A DNA stretch of 64,000 bases from Molossus alvarezi (GCA_037176705.1 CM073896.1:18364708-18428707), one strand, 5' to 3'; counted from the first letter of the stretch, positions 43,271-55,899 are shown. The notes: generated by a model not told the origin, from the sequence alone. Numbers and translations are program-made.

Positions 43271-46200
43271 CCCAGTGCAGGCCTCCAGAAGGCAGCGTCT
43301 GTCCGGGCTGGGGCTCCGGGGAACGGGTCAGGACGTGGGGCGAGGCTGGGGCTGCTCAGCCCGTACAGGTGCCCGGCCCACAGCTGAGCAGACTGCGTGG
43401 CTGCCCTGCCCGCCCAGGCTCCTCGCGCCCCCCGGGCTCACAGAAACCCCTCCCTCTCGACAAGCACCGAGCAAGTACGCCAGCTGTCTTCTCCAAAGCT
43501 CTAGCTTTGTACGGGGATGTGAAAGAAGATTGGTTTTGAAATCCAGAGTCCCAGAAAAGCCTGGTGATAATGGGGAGGGTCCCATCTTATGAACTCAGAA
43601 TGGTTCCCAGTTGCTGGTGCGATTTCTAGGCCCCTCTGCCCACCCAAAGAGCCGCTACGGTGGCTGATCAGCAGAGGCCCGCCCAGATCCAGCCAGGGGA
43701 AAACCTGATTATCTACCTAACAGTATCTGATAGCAGCCCCCAGACATCCTCCCCCCTCCCCAAAATCTCTCCACACGCCCTGGTCCTCAGAAGAGACGCT
43801 GCGTTACAAACACGAGCTCGGGCGAGCGAGGGCCCTTGGCTGAAAGGATGTGCTGAAAGCCGGCGGAGAGAGATTGATGTGTGGAGCTGGGCGGCCCCAG
43901 GCATGTGCTTGCCATCTGTCGGGCGGAGGGAACCCTGCCAGCCCTGCGTGTTATTCGGTATTAAAAGAATATTCTGGAGTTTGAATGACACCCTGGGCAG
44001 CCTCGGCCAAGACGGTTGGGCTCTGGGGTCCAGATGGGATGGAGAGGCCGCCGCGCTCCCGAGGAAGATGCCTCCGGAGGGCCGGGCCACCCAGGGAAGG
44101 CAGGCAGGCTGTCCCAGGCCCGGGCGGGGAGTGCGGCTGGGCCAGGGCTGGGCAGGCCTAGGCCTGAGCTGTGACTTTTATGTGTGGCTCATCTTCAAAG
44201 GCAGGGTGGGACTGGGAGAAAATATTCTTCGCGCTGTATGCTCCTCGGGGAACAGCAATGCCAGGCTTGCAGGGCATCTCTCACAACAGAACAATCGTTT
44301 TCTGGCTTTTCCTGAAAACGCGTGAGTATAGATGCGTGTCGTTCATTCATTTCAGGCCAGAGACCGAGACTGGACAGAGGCCCCTTTCAGGGTCGCCCTC
44401 CTAGCTCCACGGAAGTCCAGCTCGCCCTCCCTGCAGTGACCCTCCTCCAAGAGGGTTTGGGAAAGGCCAAGTGACCGTGCCAGTCAAGGCGAGGCAGGCC
44501 GAGGTCAAAGGTGCCCCCTCCAGGCAGAAATGTTCAAAGCCAGCGTGTGGCCGGCCACGTCTCTCTCCCTCTGTCGCCCCGGCAAGCGCCAGACAGACGT
44601 GCTCCCTCAGCCTGGGTCCCCCAGCAGCGCCGGCAGAGCAGAGCGGGGCCCAACCTGCAGTGGTGCCCTGCCGATGACAGTAACCCATCGGTGCTGCAAA
44701 CCCTGGCGTGTTCTGACGAATGCACTCTCTAGCCCGCACCACCCCGTGCCCTTCACACGCCCTGAAGGGGTCAGACGTTTCCACTCGAAGCTGGGAAAAT
44801 GTCTCTTCAGTAACAAAATTTAGAGGGAAAACTCGAGGAGGTGATTTAATGAAAGCCTATGGCGCCCGAGGTTTCACAACCAAGAACAGCGGCAGGCCTG
44901 GAAGCACAGAGTGTTTCTCAACAGGCATTATGTTGGTGACAAAAGAAATGGAAGCTGGAGACCCAGACCAAAAGGGCCTCAAGCCTCCCCACCACTGCGC
45001 CAAGGGGTGAGGGTCTCCGAGATGGCGATTGAGGGCCAGCGGGGGGGCTGGGCAGAAGGCCCTGGTGGGTTATGACACGTCCCTGCTTGACACACGTGTG
45101 GGCTGTCTTGTCATCGGACTAGATCTCTAACACTTTCATCTGGGTGTCTGATCTAATCTCTCTGGAGGCGAATTGGCAAAACTCAGCGTCTTACAGGAGT
45201 GCCTGCTTTGGTAAATGAAAAAAGAAATCGACTCCTTTGAATCCATTCCGAGTTTGTCAGCGAGTGCTTCGGGAGCGAGAAGTCCTGCACGCCCCGAGCC
45301 TGGCTGAGAACAGTGAGCCGTGCCCGCAGCAGAATGGTTCCCATTGGGGTCCCAGGACATTTCCAGTTGGGCAGAGAAAAGCCAAACATCTTCCTCGGGA
45401 GCCTTTGCCCTAAGAGGCTGGGGGAGGCGCTGGGAACGGAACTCGCTCCCAGTAACCAGTAGTACGCTTACCCCATCAAAACGAGGCCCGAAAACCCTGC
45501 CCCTTGTTGCATGTCCAGCTAAAAGGCAGAGGTCATGGGAGCGCTGTTTGGATGAACACGTGGGAACACTCCTGACACGTCCTGGGCTGTTCCAGCGGCG
45601 CAGTCCCCAGCCGGGCGTCCGGGCATCTCCGACCCGCAGAGGCTGCACTCGGTGGCAGAGCAAGTGGCTCTGGAACAAGGAAGTGTTTGCCCTGCCACCC
45701 AACTATCATCCGGCCGCACAACTTCTCTACTTTTCCTTTCTTTCTCTCTCTTCCAGCCCATCTCAGCGTCTGGGGCCATCCTGTGCCCCCTGGCCCCCCC
45801 CTTACCTTAGACGCACACCCCGCTCACCCTCCGGCCGCCTCCACTCGGAACTGCCCGCAGCTCGTTATGTTTGCCCACGAATGAGCTCCAATTCCATAGC
45901 AGAAAAAAATGTGCTGGTATCAGAGTCTCGTGCTGTCTTGGAAATGAGTTAATAACAATGTTGTAAGGAGAAAGTGAGCGCAGTGGCCGTGCTTTGAAGT
46001 ACCTTAGACTGAGCACAAATAAACAAAGGGGGAGAAAAGGAAGGAACTTTGAAAGGCTTGGGGCCAGCAGGGTAGCAGCCCGCAGACAGGTTGTGAAAAG
46101 TCAAAGCCTCCCACTGGGCCTGTGTATCTTACCTTGGATGCTGCCGCTGGGCCTCCTCCGTTTTTGTGGAAGAAGGTCTCCGCCCTTCTTTCCACCAAGG

Positions 46201-48265
46201 GTAGTGTGGCTTCTCAACAAGGGGGAGTCATCCTTTCTCCCCTCCACCCCCACCCTCCCTCAGGGCCTTCAGTTACTTTGCTAAGGGACAGAACCATGAG
46301 TGGGGGCCAGTAGAAGGTTCCCCTATGATGGGACCTGGTTTGGGGAGCCACTTGGATTAAGTACAACTTGTGGGCTGTATCTTGAGGCAACACTAGGAAA
46401 CCATCCCTTAAAAGCATGGGGAAGGGCCATTCCTTTGGGGCTTCTGGTTTCGATTATGCACTTAGTCCCGAATAGGAAAACTGGCAATAGGTGAAAGGTC
46501 AAGTCAAAGACACCCCCTTCCCAGGACACAGCCCACAGGCAGCCATGTGATGTTTTATCTTCTGATGTTCTGAGAGCAAAGAAGTTTATTGAGAAAGACG
46601 GAGCCCCCACCACTCAGTATGAAGACTTTTCTATTGTCAGCTCTGCATCTGACCCTTCCTTTCTCTTCTGCGCCTGGTGTCCTCTGACTCAGAGCTGATC
46701 TGGCTCAATGCCCTGCAGATAAGCCTCCAGCCTCCCTAGGGGAGGGGTGGTAGTTGCTGGGGTAAATGGGGAACTTCATCCAGACCTGTGTCAACTGCTG
46801 GCTTCTGTTTCCACCTGCCATGGTACCTGGGAATCTTTGGGACCTGACGGGTTCTGAGTGACCAGCAAGCTCTCTCTTCTCACCGTCTCCCCTCTGCCAA
46901 CACTCAGGATAGACATTCTGGGTCCTGCTCTGTCCATTACCACCTCCCCAGCAGCTGTCCATCTTTCCTGGACTTTCCCAAATCTCTCTTCCACCGAAGT
47001 GTTGGCCCTTATGGGCTGTACCCTTGCATTTCTTTTATTGCCATCTTAGTGGGTTTCTTTGGAGGGACAGGAGATAAACACATGTGGCTAATCCACCGTG
47101 TCTAAAAAGCAGCTTTCTTCGCCCGTCAACTGGCCCCACTTACATACCCACTTTTGTCTCCCAATCTTGACTCAAACAGGGCTTGAACTCTGAGCAAATG
47201 CCACACCCATTCCCAATGCCATCCCCTGTCCGGATAGCTTTTTTCACTTGGTATCACTTCCATATTTATTCGGAATTCACTGGACCTCAAATACCACTGC
47301 CTCCAGTACGTATTCAATGGCTCAGTTTCCTTTAACCTCTCCAGCTTATCCTGTGTGTTCCAGCCCTGTGTGTTTATTTACTTTTTCAGGCATGCCTTTG
47401 CTTATTATCTGGGGACTTGTTTGTAAGCGTCCTCTGGGTGGTGTATCAGGGAGCTTAGCGTACAACACTAACTAACACACATGAGATGGGTGTGGCGAAG
47501 GGGAGGACACGCCAGAGCGGAGACCAGAAGGACAAAAGCCTGTCACGTGCTGAGTCCTGCACTCTCTGAGGGGTCCCCTGACAATGGGCTTTTCTGGCAG
47601 TCAACTTGAAGAGGGAAACCCAATCATTTCTTCAAACCTGAGCACCCACCACAACAGACCTCACCTGGAGAACGACTCAGAAGACCTGCAGATGGACTCC
47701 GAGGGCCAGTCAGCTTTCACAGCCAACGTGGCAGAAGAAAACAGCCACCTTCCTCCACCAGAGAACCCTCGATGCCTTGTTTCCAACGAGACCCTGGAAT
47801 GCCAGGCTACCCCAGGGCATTGCCACTGAACAGCAGCAGCATCTCCCGGGCAATGCTGAAGTCTGGACTCACATGCAACCCTGGTTTTCTCTGAATGTGT
47901 TTCCTTCCTTCTAAAGAGGACACGTGCTCACTCTGCCCACTACTCATGACTAATTGGTGATTCAATTGAGTTAATACTCAAATACTATGAAAATTTTAAA
48001 GTGCAATGTATTATTATCTTCTTACTGTCTGTGATTTTTCCTGACGTCCAATTGACCATGGAAGGGACTGCTGTCGAGCCCCACATGGTTGAAGGCGCCA
48101 TACCCCTGACACTCCACAGGGCCTGACAGTGAGCCGGCCGGCCTGCGCCCACACCTCACAGCATCTCCGCTCCGCTCTGCGTTCAGAACCGAGAGCCCAG
48201 CACAGCGGGTGCTCGGCACAGGCTGACATGCAGTCAGTAGACGCAGAGGTACAAGGTGGCTGGCT
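43271..48265. other. Long GC-richer unique stretch without recognisable genes or young repeats
   Basis: Five kilobases contain no VES SINE and no clear LINE, unlike the rest of the window. Open frames up to 221 codons (43,660-44,325) overlap antisense frames and show no domain that I know. Absence of young insertions can reflect constraint or chance. Conserved noncoding elements or exons of a gene I do not recognise are possible but not shown. Confidence 0.4.
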
Positions 48266-48269
48266 CCAT

Positions 48270-48420
48270 AGCCGTTCCACACACTGCCTCTAAGGATGCC
48301 CACAACAGCCCAGAGGGGTACGTATTGCTACTTTCACCTTACAGAAGAGTTAAATGAGTTCTTTTAAAATCACTCAGTAAGTAATAGGACACTTCTGAGT
48401 CCTAAATTTTGTTTGGCATC
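48270..48420 (+). repeat. MIR-like fragment
   Basis: CCCACAACAGCCCAGAGGGGTACG, then CACCTTACAGAAGAGTTAAATG and AAAATCACTCAGTAAGTAATAGG parallel the MIR core (ATCCCCATTTTACAGATGAGG, CACACAGCTAGTAAG). Confidence 0.6.
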
Positions 48421-48506
48421 CAACACGGTCTAAAGAATTTGTCTAACCAGGGACTATGGTGAGATTGCAGGTGGACAGGGGAATTCTGAGTCCTTCAGTA
48501 CCTGTA

Positions 48507-48556
48507 GCACACACACCTGCACACACGCGTGTACACGCACACGCGCACACACACAC
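48507..48556 (+). repeat. (CA)n microsatellite, interrupted
   Basis: CACACACACCTGCACACACG and ACACGCACACGCGCACACAC make an imperfect CA-rich simple repeat of about 50 bp with CG interruptions. Confidence 0.85.
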
Positions 48557-48694
48557 TGTAAAGGACCCGTGATGGTGCAGCAGTGGCTCTAGGAATGACT
48601 GCAAGGTACAGAGCAGTGATGATCCACTGAAACCCTCCTTTCTGGGGCTGGGCTGGGCAAGTTCTTTAAATTCAGTTTAAAGCTAAATGGAGGG

Positions 48695-48921
48695 CCCGGC
48701 CGGTGCGGCTCAGTGGTTGAGCATCGACCCTGCATCAAGAGGTCACCGGTTCGATTCCCGGTCAGGGCACATGCCCAGGTTGTGGGTCCAATCCCCAGTG
48801 GGGGGCATGCAGGAGGCGGCCAGTCGATGTTCTCTCTCATCCATGTTTCCATCTCTCTTTCTCTCACTTCCTCTCTCTAAACTCAATAAAAACAAAACAA
48901 AACAAAACAATTTTTTTAAAG
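48695..48921 (+). mobile_element. VES-like SINE (short-tail subtype), young
   Basis: Head CCCGGCCGGTGCGGCTCAGTG, B box GGTTCGATTCCC, GGGGGGCATGCAGGAGGCGG and a final AAACTCAATAAAAAC tail of AAAAC repeats. A perfect 16-bp TSD, AAAGCTAAATGGAGGG, lies at 48,679-48,694 and 48,922-48,937, so this is among the youngest insertions here. Confidence 0.95.
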
Positions 48922-48937
48922 AAAGCTAAATGGAGGG

Positions 48938-51900
48938 AAAATGTCCCATCTTTATTGATTTGGGATCTTTGTTGAAAACTGTGGAGTGAAAGTCCACTCT
49001 CTCGTGCCCCCGGGAAAAGGACTGTCTTTCTCAAGCTCTGTCTCACATCCCTGGAGCAGAAGCCCCTCTGCTGCCGACATGCCCGCCTCTTGAGAGGGGT
49101 GTAAGGGAAAGGAAACGGGTTCTCCAAAACCACCAACCCCTGCGTGCCGCCTGCTCACCCAACCCAAACCGCCGAGTCCTCAGGAGCGGCCCAGAGCGGG
49201 AGTCCCCAGGACAGGCAGCACGAGGCAGTAGCAGAAGACAGAACCCACGGGAGGCAATACAGCCACTGCCCTCGTGACCTGTGCGGGACAAGACTGGGGG
49301 CCGGGGACCCATGTGAGGGTCTCAATGAGGAATTGTGAAGACACTTGTGCTAGAACCCCGCCCTCCCACTGAAAACAACTAAAAATGCTGATGATTTTTT
49401 TCTTTTTTACCTTTTAAAAGCATCAAAGAATTGATTGTTATCACACCAAATCTAAATGAAACCACGAACCCAAAGAGATAGCTGTGAAGCTGTGGTCTGA
49501 AGCTCTTTCCCCACCACCCCCAGGCTTTTGCTGAACTTGGCACATCTGAGCTCCGATCTTGAAAGCCCTGCGGAGCTTTGAGGGAACAGATGACACACAG
49601 GGACCACCCAAGGTGGGACATCTCATATAAAAGTGTGACCCCTGAGGCTACCCCACCCCTCCCCCAGGAGCTGCGAAGAAAACCTGTCTCCGAGCTGAGC
49701 AGGGGAAGGAAAACCCTCCCTGTACAGTTGCACCGCCAAGCTCCCTCTCACTGGTGTCTGCAGCCAAATATACAAAACCTCAAGCTGTGAAGTCAGTTAA
49801 AAGTGGTCTGATGTACTGTGGCCTCGGGAGGCAGAGGAAAGAACAGAGGCTCTCTGAAAACATTCCCTCATTCCAGGCCTCAGAGAATCCCTACAAATGA
49901 GCAAGAAGTGACACAGTGGAAAGTGACCCGCACACCAGGGAAGGCATCGTGCCGGAGAGGTGGCAGCTACACAGCGAGGGTGCCAGGCTCAGGGGCCAGC
50001 ACAGAGGGGCCACCAGAGTCCACATCGGACCACACCAAGACCGAGAGCATCTTAGCAGAGCCTCGAACAGGGGCCTGGCCCCGCATGCCGGTGCACACCA
50101 GCCGACCAGCAGCTTGGTCCCGACACTGCAGTGGCTGGAAAAGGAAAGACGTGCTTTGGGCTTTGGGTGGCTGGTCTGTCCTTTGCTTGTTCCCTCACAC
50201 CTGAGTCACAAGAGCAGCAGGTGAGCCCTTTATGTTTCCAACTGCCAGGGTGGGGCCTCTGCTGCTCCCTGAATAACCCCCACTTCCCCTCACTGAGGAG
50301 CCCACCGGGACCTGCTCTTAGTGCCCGGGGACCTGGCAGGCTCCCCTAAATCATGATACCATCAAAATTAAGCTGGCCAGAGTTTATTCCGTGGAAGCTA
50401 GTGAGTTTCTGCTAAGCTGACCAGTTTGGCTAACCATGGTCCCACACCATTTTCTCTCTCTACACTGTTTTCTGGGTAACATTTCCCACTTCAAGGATAG
50501 CGGCCGTAACCCCATGAGGTCCAGCTCAGAGTCCCTCTATTTTCTTGACTCCCACAGATTTCAGTAGCACCTGAGTCCACCACTGCCCACGAGCCCCTAG
50601 AAGGGCCAGGCTCCGGGCCTCTGCCCAGTCAGCTCTGAAGCCCCGCCCCGCTCGGCCCCGCCCCGCTCGGCCCCGCCCCGCTCGGCCCCGCCCTGCGCTC
50701 ACTGTGGGCGCCACGGGCTTGAGCTCCAGGGAGCCCCAGCTCCTTTACACCGACTCCACCCAGCCCGACTTCCCGGCTGACCCCGAAACACTGGCCCTCC
50801 CAGGGCCTCTGTGCTCAGTCCTCTGACCCCTGCCCTGGGACCTGAATGCCCAGCAGCACTGTCCACACAGGCCCCGAGCGGGACCAGCGGAGCAGGTCCC
50901 TGGAGCATAAAGGACGCCAGTGCCCCGGGTGGGCCGAGTGGGCGAGGTGTGGCCGGAGAACGGGATGCAGTGCTGACGTGTGTGACATGGCTGGGCACCT
51001 GGCCCTCCCGGCGTCGGGACCAGCATCAGCAGCTCAGTAAAAGCGCGTCCCTTCCGGTCCCGGCCAGCGGGACCCCGCGCTCCCAAACCTCGTGCGTGGA
51101 GGGGACAGTCACATGCGGCCTGATCACGTGGGGCCCACAGACAAGGGCAAAGCGCAGGGGGCTCCCTGGTCCTGGGAAAGCTGGTACCGGGTCTCAAGCA
51201 AGGGAGTGGTTAGTCTGAATCATATTTTTTAAAAATCACTTTGGCTGCTGTGTGGCAAATTCACTGTCAGAGACTGAGCTCAGTAGGAGGCCTGAGAAAG
51301 GTGGGTGAGGACAGTGGCCCGGGCGGACAGCTGCTCTGGCAGCAGTTGGACTAGAAATGGGTGGACAGGGTTGTGCTCCGATGTCGAGCTCACCGGACTT
51401 GCTGGTAAACGGTGTGCGTCTGTGTCCCACCCACACCCCCGCCTCTTGGGAGTCACCCTGCCACGGGCCGCAGCAGGCAGGACGCCTCAGGGGTCGCTCA
51501 CTCATCGTCCTGAGCGGTGGCTCTCACGTTGGCTGTGTCCGCCCCGACGCCCCGCACACTGGGTGGGCTAATGTGAGATGTGAGTTTCCCTCAGCTCTCC
51601 CAGGGCACTGTGCTCCCCACCGCGCTGGCTGGCTCCGCTCACCTGGTACTGACTCTCTTTCCTCTCAGGTCCCTCCAGGAGGATGGGCAGGAAGTGCTGA
51701 GCTCCCTGGTGACACCAGTGGACACAAGATTGGCCAAGGCCCTTCCACAGTCTTCAAGTAATGAGGGCCCAGGTTTTCTGAGTGGCTGCCTTCATTCTCT
51801 TCTCCTCCACCTGGAGGGCGGCCTCAGGGTGCTGAGTTCTAAGGAGCTAAAAGGCTTCACCTACTTTAAAAACCTGAAGATTCCATTAGCCTCACACTTC

Positions 51901-52120
51901 TGCACTAGGCAGTGCTGGCGTCGCCCAGGGGACGGGACAGAGCGCGGAGGGGCAGGGAGCACATCAGCCACAGTGCACCCCTCCTGGGGCTGAGGACCGG
52001 GCAGAAGGGAACAGAGCCTCCAGTGAAAGCAAGAGGAGAAAATGCTCACCATGAAAACAGTGACAAGGGGCGGGGGCATGAGCGGTGCTTTTCCTTCTTG
52101 ACTCTACTTTTGAAATTATC
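48938..52120. other. GC-richer unique DNA with GC-box repeat
   Basis: No exon is supportable. Contains the 15-bp GC-box tandem repeat at 50,641-50,694 and a possible old-repeat fragment (CACTTTGGCTGCTGTGTGGC) at 51,237-51,256. Overlapping open frames at 50,699-51,218 and 51,305-51,993 show no known domain. Confidence 0.4.
50641..50694 (+). repeat. 15-bp tandem repeat of GC boxes
   Basis: CCCCGCCCCGCTCGG occurs three times in a row (50,641, 50,656, 50,671), followed by a partial fourth copy. Each unit contains CCCCGCCCC, the reverse-complement GC box recognised by Sp1/KLF proteins. A promoter role is possible but no transcript start or CpG island of adequate size is demonstrated. Confidence 0.9.
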
Positions 52121-52136
52121 TAAAATGTACAAGGTG

Positions 52137-52352
52137 GCCCGGCCGGTGAGGCTCAGTGGTTGAGCGTGGACCCTGCACTAAGAGGTTGCCGGTTTGATTC
52201 CCGGTCAGGACACATGCCCAGGTTGTGGGCCCAATCCCCAGTGGGGGGCATGCAGGAGGCGGCCAGTCGATGTTCTCTCTCTCTCTCTCCGTCTCCCTTC
52301 TTCTCTCTCCAAAATCAATAAAGAAAAATATTTAAAAATTAGAATTAAAAAA
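52137..52352 (+). mobile_element. VES-like SINE (short-tail subtype)
   Basis: Head GCCCGGCCGGTGAGGCTCAG, B box GGTTTGATTCCC, GGGGGGCATGCAGGAGGCGG and a final AAAATCAATAAAG tail. TSD TAAAATGTACAAGGTG at 52,121-52,136 and TAAAATGGACAAGGTG at 52,353-52,368, 15 of 16 identical. Confidence 0.94.
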
Positions 52353-53480
52353 TAAAATGGACAAGGTGTAGGAGAAATAGGATAGTCGCAAGATACCTCT
52401 TGATCGTGAAGGGGAAAACTGTAGCTTGACCTTGGAGAACCCTGGCAGACACCACTTTTTCAAGCGGTAAAGGTGACTTCAGGGATGCACGAAAGGACAT
52501 TAGGTGCCTCCTGACCGGACGTCCTGTGGGATTCCGCCCAGACTGATCCTGAGAGAGAGTCAGACAAGCCCAAATTCAGGGAATTTCGGCAAAATCACTG
52601 GCCAAGACTCTTCCGGAATGTCCAGGTCATAACAGCCAACGCCAGCGGGGGAACTAGTCCAGATTAGAGACGGGAGACCCAGCATCAAACCCAAGGTGTG
52701 ATCCAGGAAGGGCCATCGGGCGCGATGGGACACGAGCACAGGCTGCAGGGGAAGGTGCGCCCGTGCGACCCTCCTGCTGGGCCGTGGGCCGCGGTCGGGG
52801 TAGGAAACCGGAGCACTGAGAGCTGACGGGAACCACGTCTGCGACTCCCTCTCAGATGCTGTCCTTGAGGGGCTCTGGGGGAGGGTGTGTGGCAATTCGT
52901 TGTGTAACTTTTCCACATTTTTACAAGCCAACGATTGTTTCAAAAGAGTAAGTTTAAAAAAATAAAATGTGTACGAACTTCGCAGTAAAAAAAAAAAAAG
53001 TTTCAGAAAGAAAATGTGTCCGAATTCATAGCCTGTGCTACAAACTCCTGGGGTAGATTTCTGCTGTCAGCAGGGTTCCCAGCAGCCCGAAGAACAAGGA
53101 ACAAAAGGCCTGCCCTGCCCTCGAGCTGTCAGGGTGCCAGACCACACAAGGCTCGGCCTCCGAGGGGCCTGACTGAAAGATAAGTGCTGATAAGGCCTGC
53201 AGGTCATCCCCGGCAGCCTGGCCCCCCAGCTCGCTGGAGGAAGCCAGCCCTGCAGAGCTCCGTCCGACATGAGCCAGAGCAGAGCCAGCTTCTCTTCACT
53301 TGAAAGCAGCAGCTGGTGCTCCCCCAGGGTCTGAGCAGCCCCTGGGCCGGGTGCCTGCTAGAGTGGGGGAGCACTGCTGGGCCCCTTCTCAGGGGGGCCA
53401 GGAAGGTCCCAGCCAAGCTCTCCTTCAGATTTACGGGGATGGCATTCTGCTTGGATCGGTTCCGGAAACCAGAAATGGGG

Positions 53481-53506
53481 TGTGTGTGTGTGTGTGTGTG
53501 TGTGTG
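53481..53506 (+). repeat. (TG)13 microsatellite
   Basis: Thirteen uninterrupted TG dinucleotides. The antisense strand reads (CA)13. Likely length-polymorphic. Confidence 0.95.
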
Positions 53507-54219
53507 GTGGAGGGAGTGAACTTATCGGGGGATCACTTCGTACGTTATATAAATGTCTAACCACGATGCACCTGAAACTAATATAGTATTGAATGTCAAC
53601 TGTAATTGAAACATTTTTAATTTGGAAAAAAAACCCACATCACTCATTAAAAAGATAAGCTACAAAGCCAACCAGTGACCTAAACCTGCGTCTTTCTCAT
53701 CAAGCCCAGCGTAGAGGAGACCCGGGGAAATGTCCTTTCCCAGGCTTTGGGCAGTGCCTACCAGGCCTGGGTAGAGGCTGCAACCTGTTCAGGGGTCGCT
53801 GCCCTCCGACACCGCTCCTCATAGGGCAAAGGACCAATTCCATAGGGACCAAACTTTCCCTAACAACCAGGAAAGTGTTCCTGCCTGGCTGACCACACTG
53901 GCCGGTTGTCCCAAGGAAGGGTTACTTTGAAACACTGTCCAGTAGAGGTCTGTGCCTGGTCCCCAATTAAGTGGCTGGAGCTCTGCTGGACCCAAGACAG
54001 ACTGGTCCCAGCTGAATCAACAAGAGCAGAGGCGCTGTTTACAATAGATGCAGAACGCTGCTCTCCCCCCCCCCCCCACTTTAATTGGGGAGACCTCCTT
54101 ATCCAGCCCCCTGTTTTTTTTAACTTCTGGAAGATGTACCCATGAATCAAACCCATTCTAACGCCCCACAATCATACTGAGAAAAGGGAACTGGGTGAAC
54201 CCTGAGACCTAAGACAGCT

Positions 54220-54330
54220 TTCTGGCGTCTGGAGCACCAGCGCGGAGGCACAGTGCCCTCGTGCGGCGGCGTGGGGCGCGACAGGCGGGGCGGGCCCTTC
54301 CACGGAGGCCCGTCCGGCACCGCTCTGCCT
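54220..54330. other. Dense CpG cluster
   Basis: About 16 CpGs fall within about 110 bases, including GTGCGGCGGCGTGGGGCGCG and GGCGGGGCGGGC with a GC box. The cluster stands alone in CpG-poor surroundings. It could be a small unmethylated element, but it is short for a CpG island. Confidence 0.5.
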
Positions 54331-55441
54331 CCCCCCAAGGTGTGGAAGTTACCTGTGGCTCCTCTGCGTTACAGTTGAAGACGGGTGTGAGGCCGGCAAG
54401 GAGAACATTCCGAACGGGGAATTAAAACCCTCGGTTTAGGCCTGGCTCTGGGGCTCTGGGCAAGGAGCCTGAAATCTCTGTTCTCTGCAAAGGGAAGAGA
54501 AAAAAAAAAGAAAACTGTGTTGTTTTCTTCACAGGGTTGTTTATAAAGATTACATGTAGTAATGTGTGTGATAGATTACTTAACCACTCCCTACACACAT
54601 GTGCACACAGCAGGATAGTAACTGGACGGTTTCAAAGGGATTTTAACAAAACACGGCCCCATCGAATGCCTTCCCACACAGCCAGGCCACTCTCCCCGAT
54701 GCCCCCCACTTCCACGGGGCTTCAGGGCGGCCTGGGGTGTACTTGGGTTGCTGAAATGCGGCCTGGAGACAGCCAGGGCAGAACTAGTCCTTCAACTGCG
54801 CCGCAGGCCCAGCCTCTGCAGGGTGTTCACAGCCCTGGGTCCCGGGCCACGTCCCAGCCCCTGTAAGCGCCCTTCCTCCACCTGGTTCACAGCTTCGCTG
54901 TGCTCATGCCTCTGCCTCGGAGGGGCTGTGCCCTCTTCAGAGTATCCTATCCGTTCACAATGACAGTCACAGAACACTGCCACTGGACTCAGGCTCTGCA
55001 TGTCCATCCTGGCTCCTGAAAGAAATCTAGTTCGCTCAGGTCATTTAGGATCCAGCCACTGGGCACACAGAATGGACCAATCCTAGGTCCCCGGAAACAG
55101 TGTGGCTTTGCATTAAAGTGCCTGTGCCTTTGTTCAGGGCCACGAGCCACACAGTGGGGTGACTTGGGCTAACGACCAAGGTGAAAGGTGGGAAGGGTGA
55201 AGGCTGCATCCCCCTCTCGGACGGATGCTGACGATGTAAGCTTTTTTGATTCTCCTTGAGTTCCAAGAGCTAAAAAGGTGCCCTGAAGCAGAGAGCAGAG
55301 CTTCGTGACTGTGAAGGGTGGGGCTCAGCTGCACCTTGCCAAAGCTCTGTGGGCCTCTGGGACAGACAGCTTTCCTGGGGGCCCACGGCGTCCGGGGGCA
55401 GCGGCGGCCTTGAAAGCCGGGAGCAGGGCGGGCCTGTCTTC

Positions 55442-55457
55442 CAGCGCCCCCTGGCGG
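55442..55457 (-). promoter_or_regulatory. Strong CTCF-like motif, minus strand
   Basis: The plus strand CAGCGCCCCCTGGCGG reads CCGCCAGGGGGCGCTG on the minus strand, which fits CCASYAGRKGGCRSYR except for G in place of A at position 3. Among the motif matches in unique DNA in this window it is the best. Binding is not shown. Confidence 0.5.
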
Positions 55458-55899
55458 AGCAGCGCCTCTCAGCACATCGGCGGGTGTGTTCTCAAACATC
55501 CAGGAAGGCGAGAGGACGTTTCTCAGCCTCCCTGAACCAGGCCTGAACCCTCAGCTTCTTGCACTTCGTAGGTCCTCAGCCAAATAAAAGATTCCGATTC
55601 ATCAAGGACAACTTTTCCTAAATCCCATTCTTTCCATAACGTTTTTGCCCACAGCAAAATGTGAGCAAGCTGTTCTGTGCCCAGTGTCTGACCTTTATTT
55701 CCAACTGCATGTGAAAGAAACACCTAGGGCCATGAACTTGAGAGTGAGTACTCCTTAAATTCTGCACCCGAGGGGCCTCACTTGACTCGCTCAGTCCCGG
55801 CCCTGCATCTCCACCTTCTTCAGGCTCACAGACCTCCAGCAGACTTGCTCGCACTGGCCCCTCTTCTCTGTCTGCTTCTGGCGGCCGCGATGGGACCTT

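Larger units (their letters stand above)
52369..55895. other. Unique DNA with simple repeats, a CpG cluster and a CTCF-like site
   Basis: No exon is supportable. Contains a 26-bp (TG)13 run at 53,481-53,506, a 13-base C run at 54,065-54,077, a CpG cluster at 54,220-54,330 and a CTCF-like motif at 55,442-55,457. Confidence 0.4.

Noticed and set aside
43660..44325. 221-codon open frame as a gene
   Set aside because: It overlaps a 125-codon antisense frame, shows no recognisable domain and lies in GC-rich DNA where long chance frames are common. No splice or start evidence.
45136..45702. 188-codon minus-strand frame and the overlapping 210-codon plus-strand frame at 45,320-45,952
   Set aside because: They overlap each other on opposite strands, neither has a known domain, and there is no evidence for either.
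47584..47829. 81-codon open frame starting MGFSGSQLEEG
   Set aside because: Plausible composition but no homology that I recognise, no upstream signals and short length; a chance frame is more likely.
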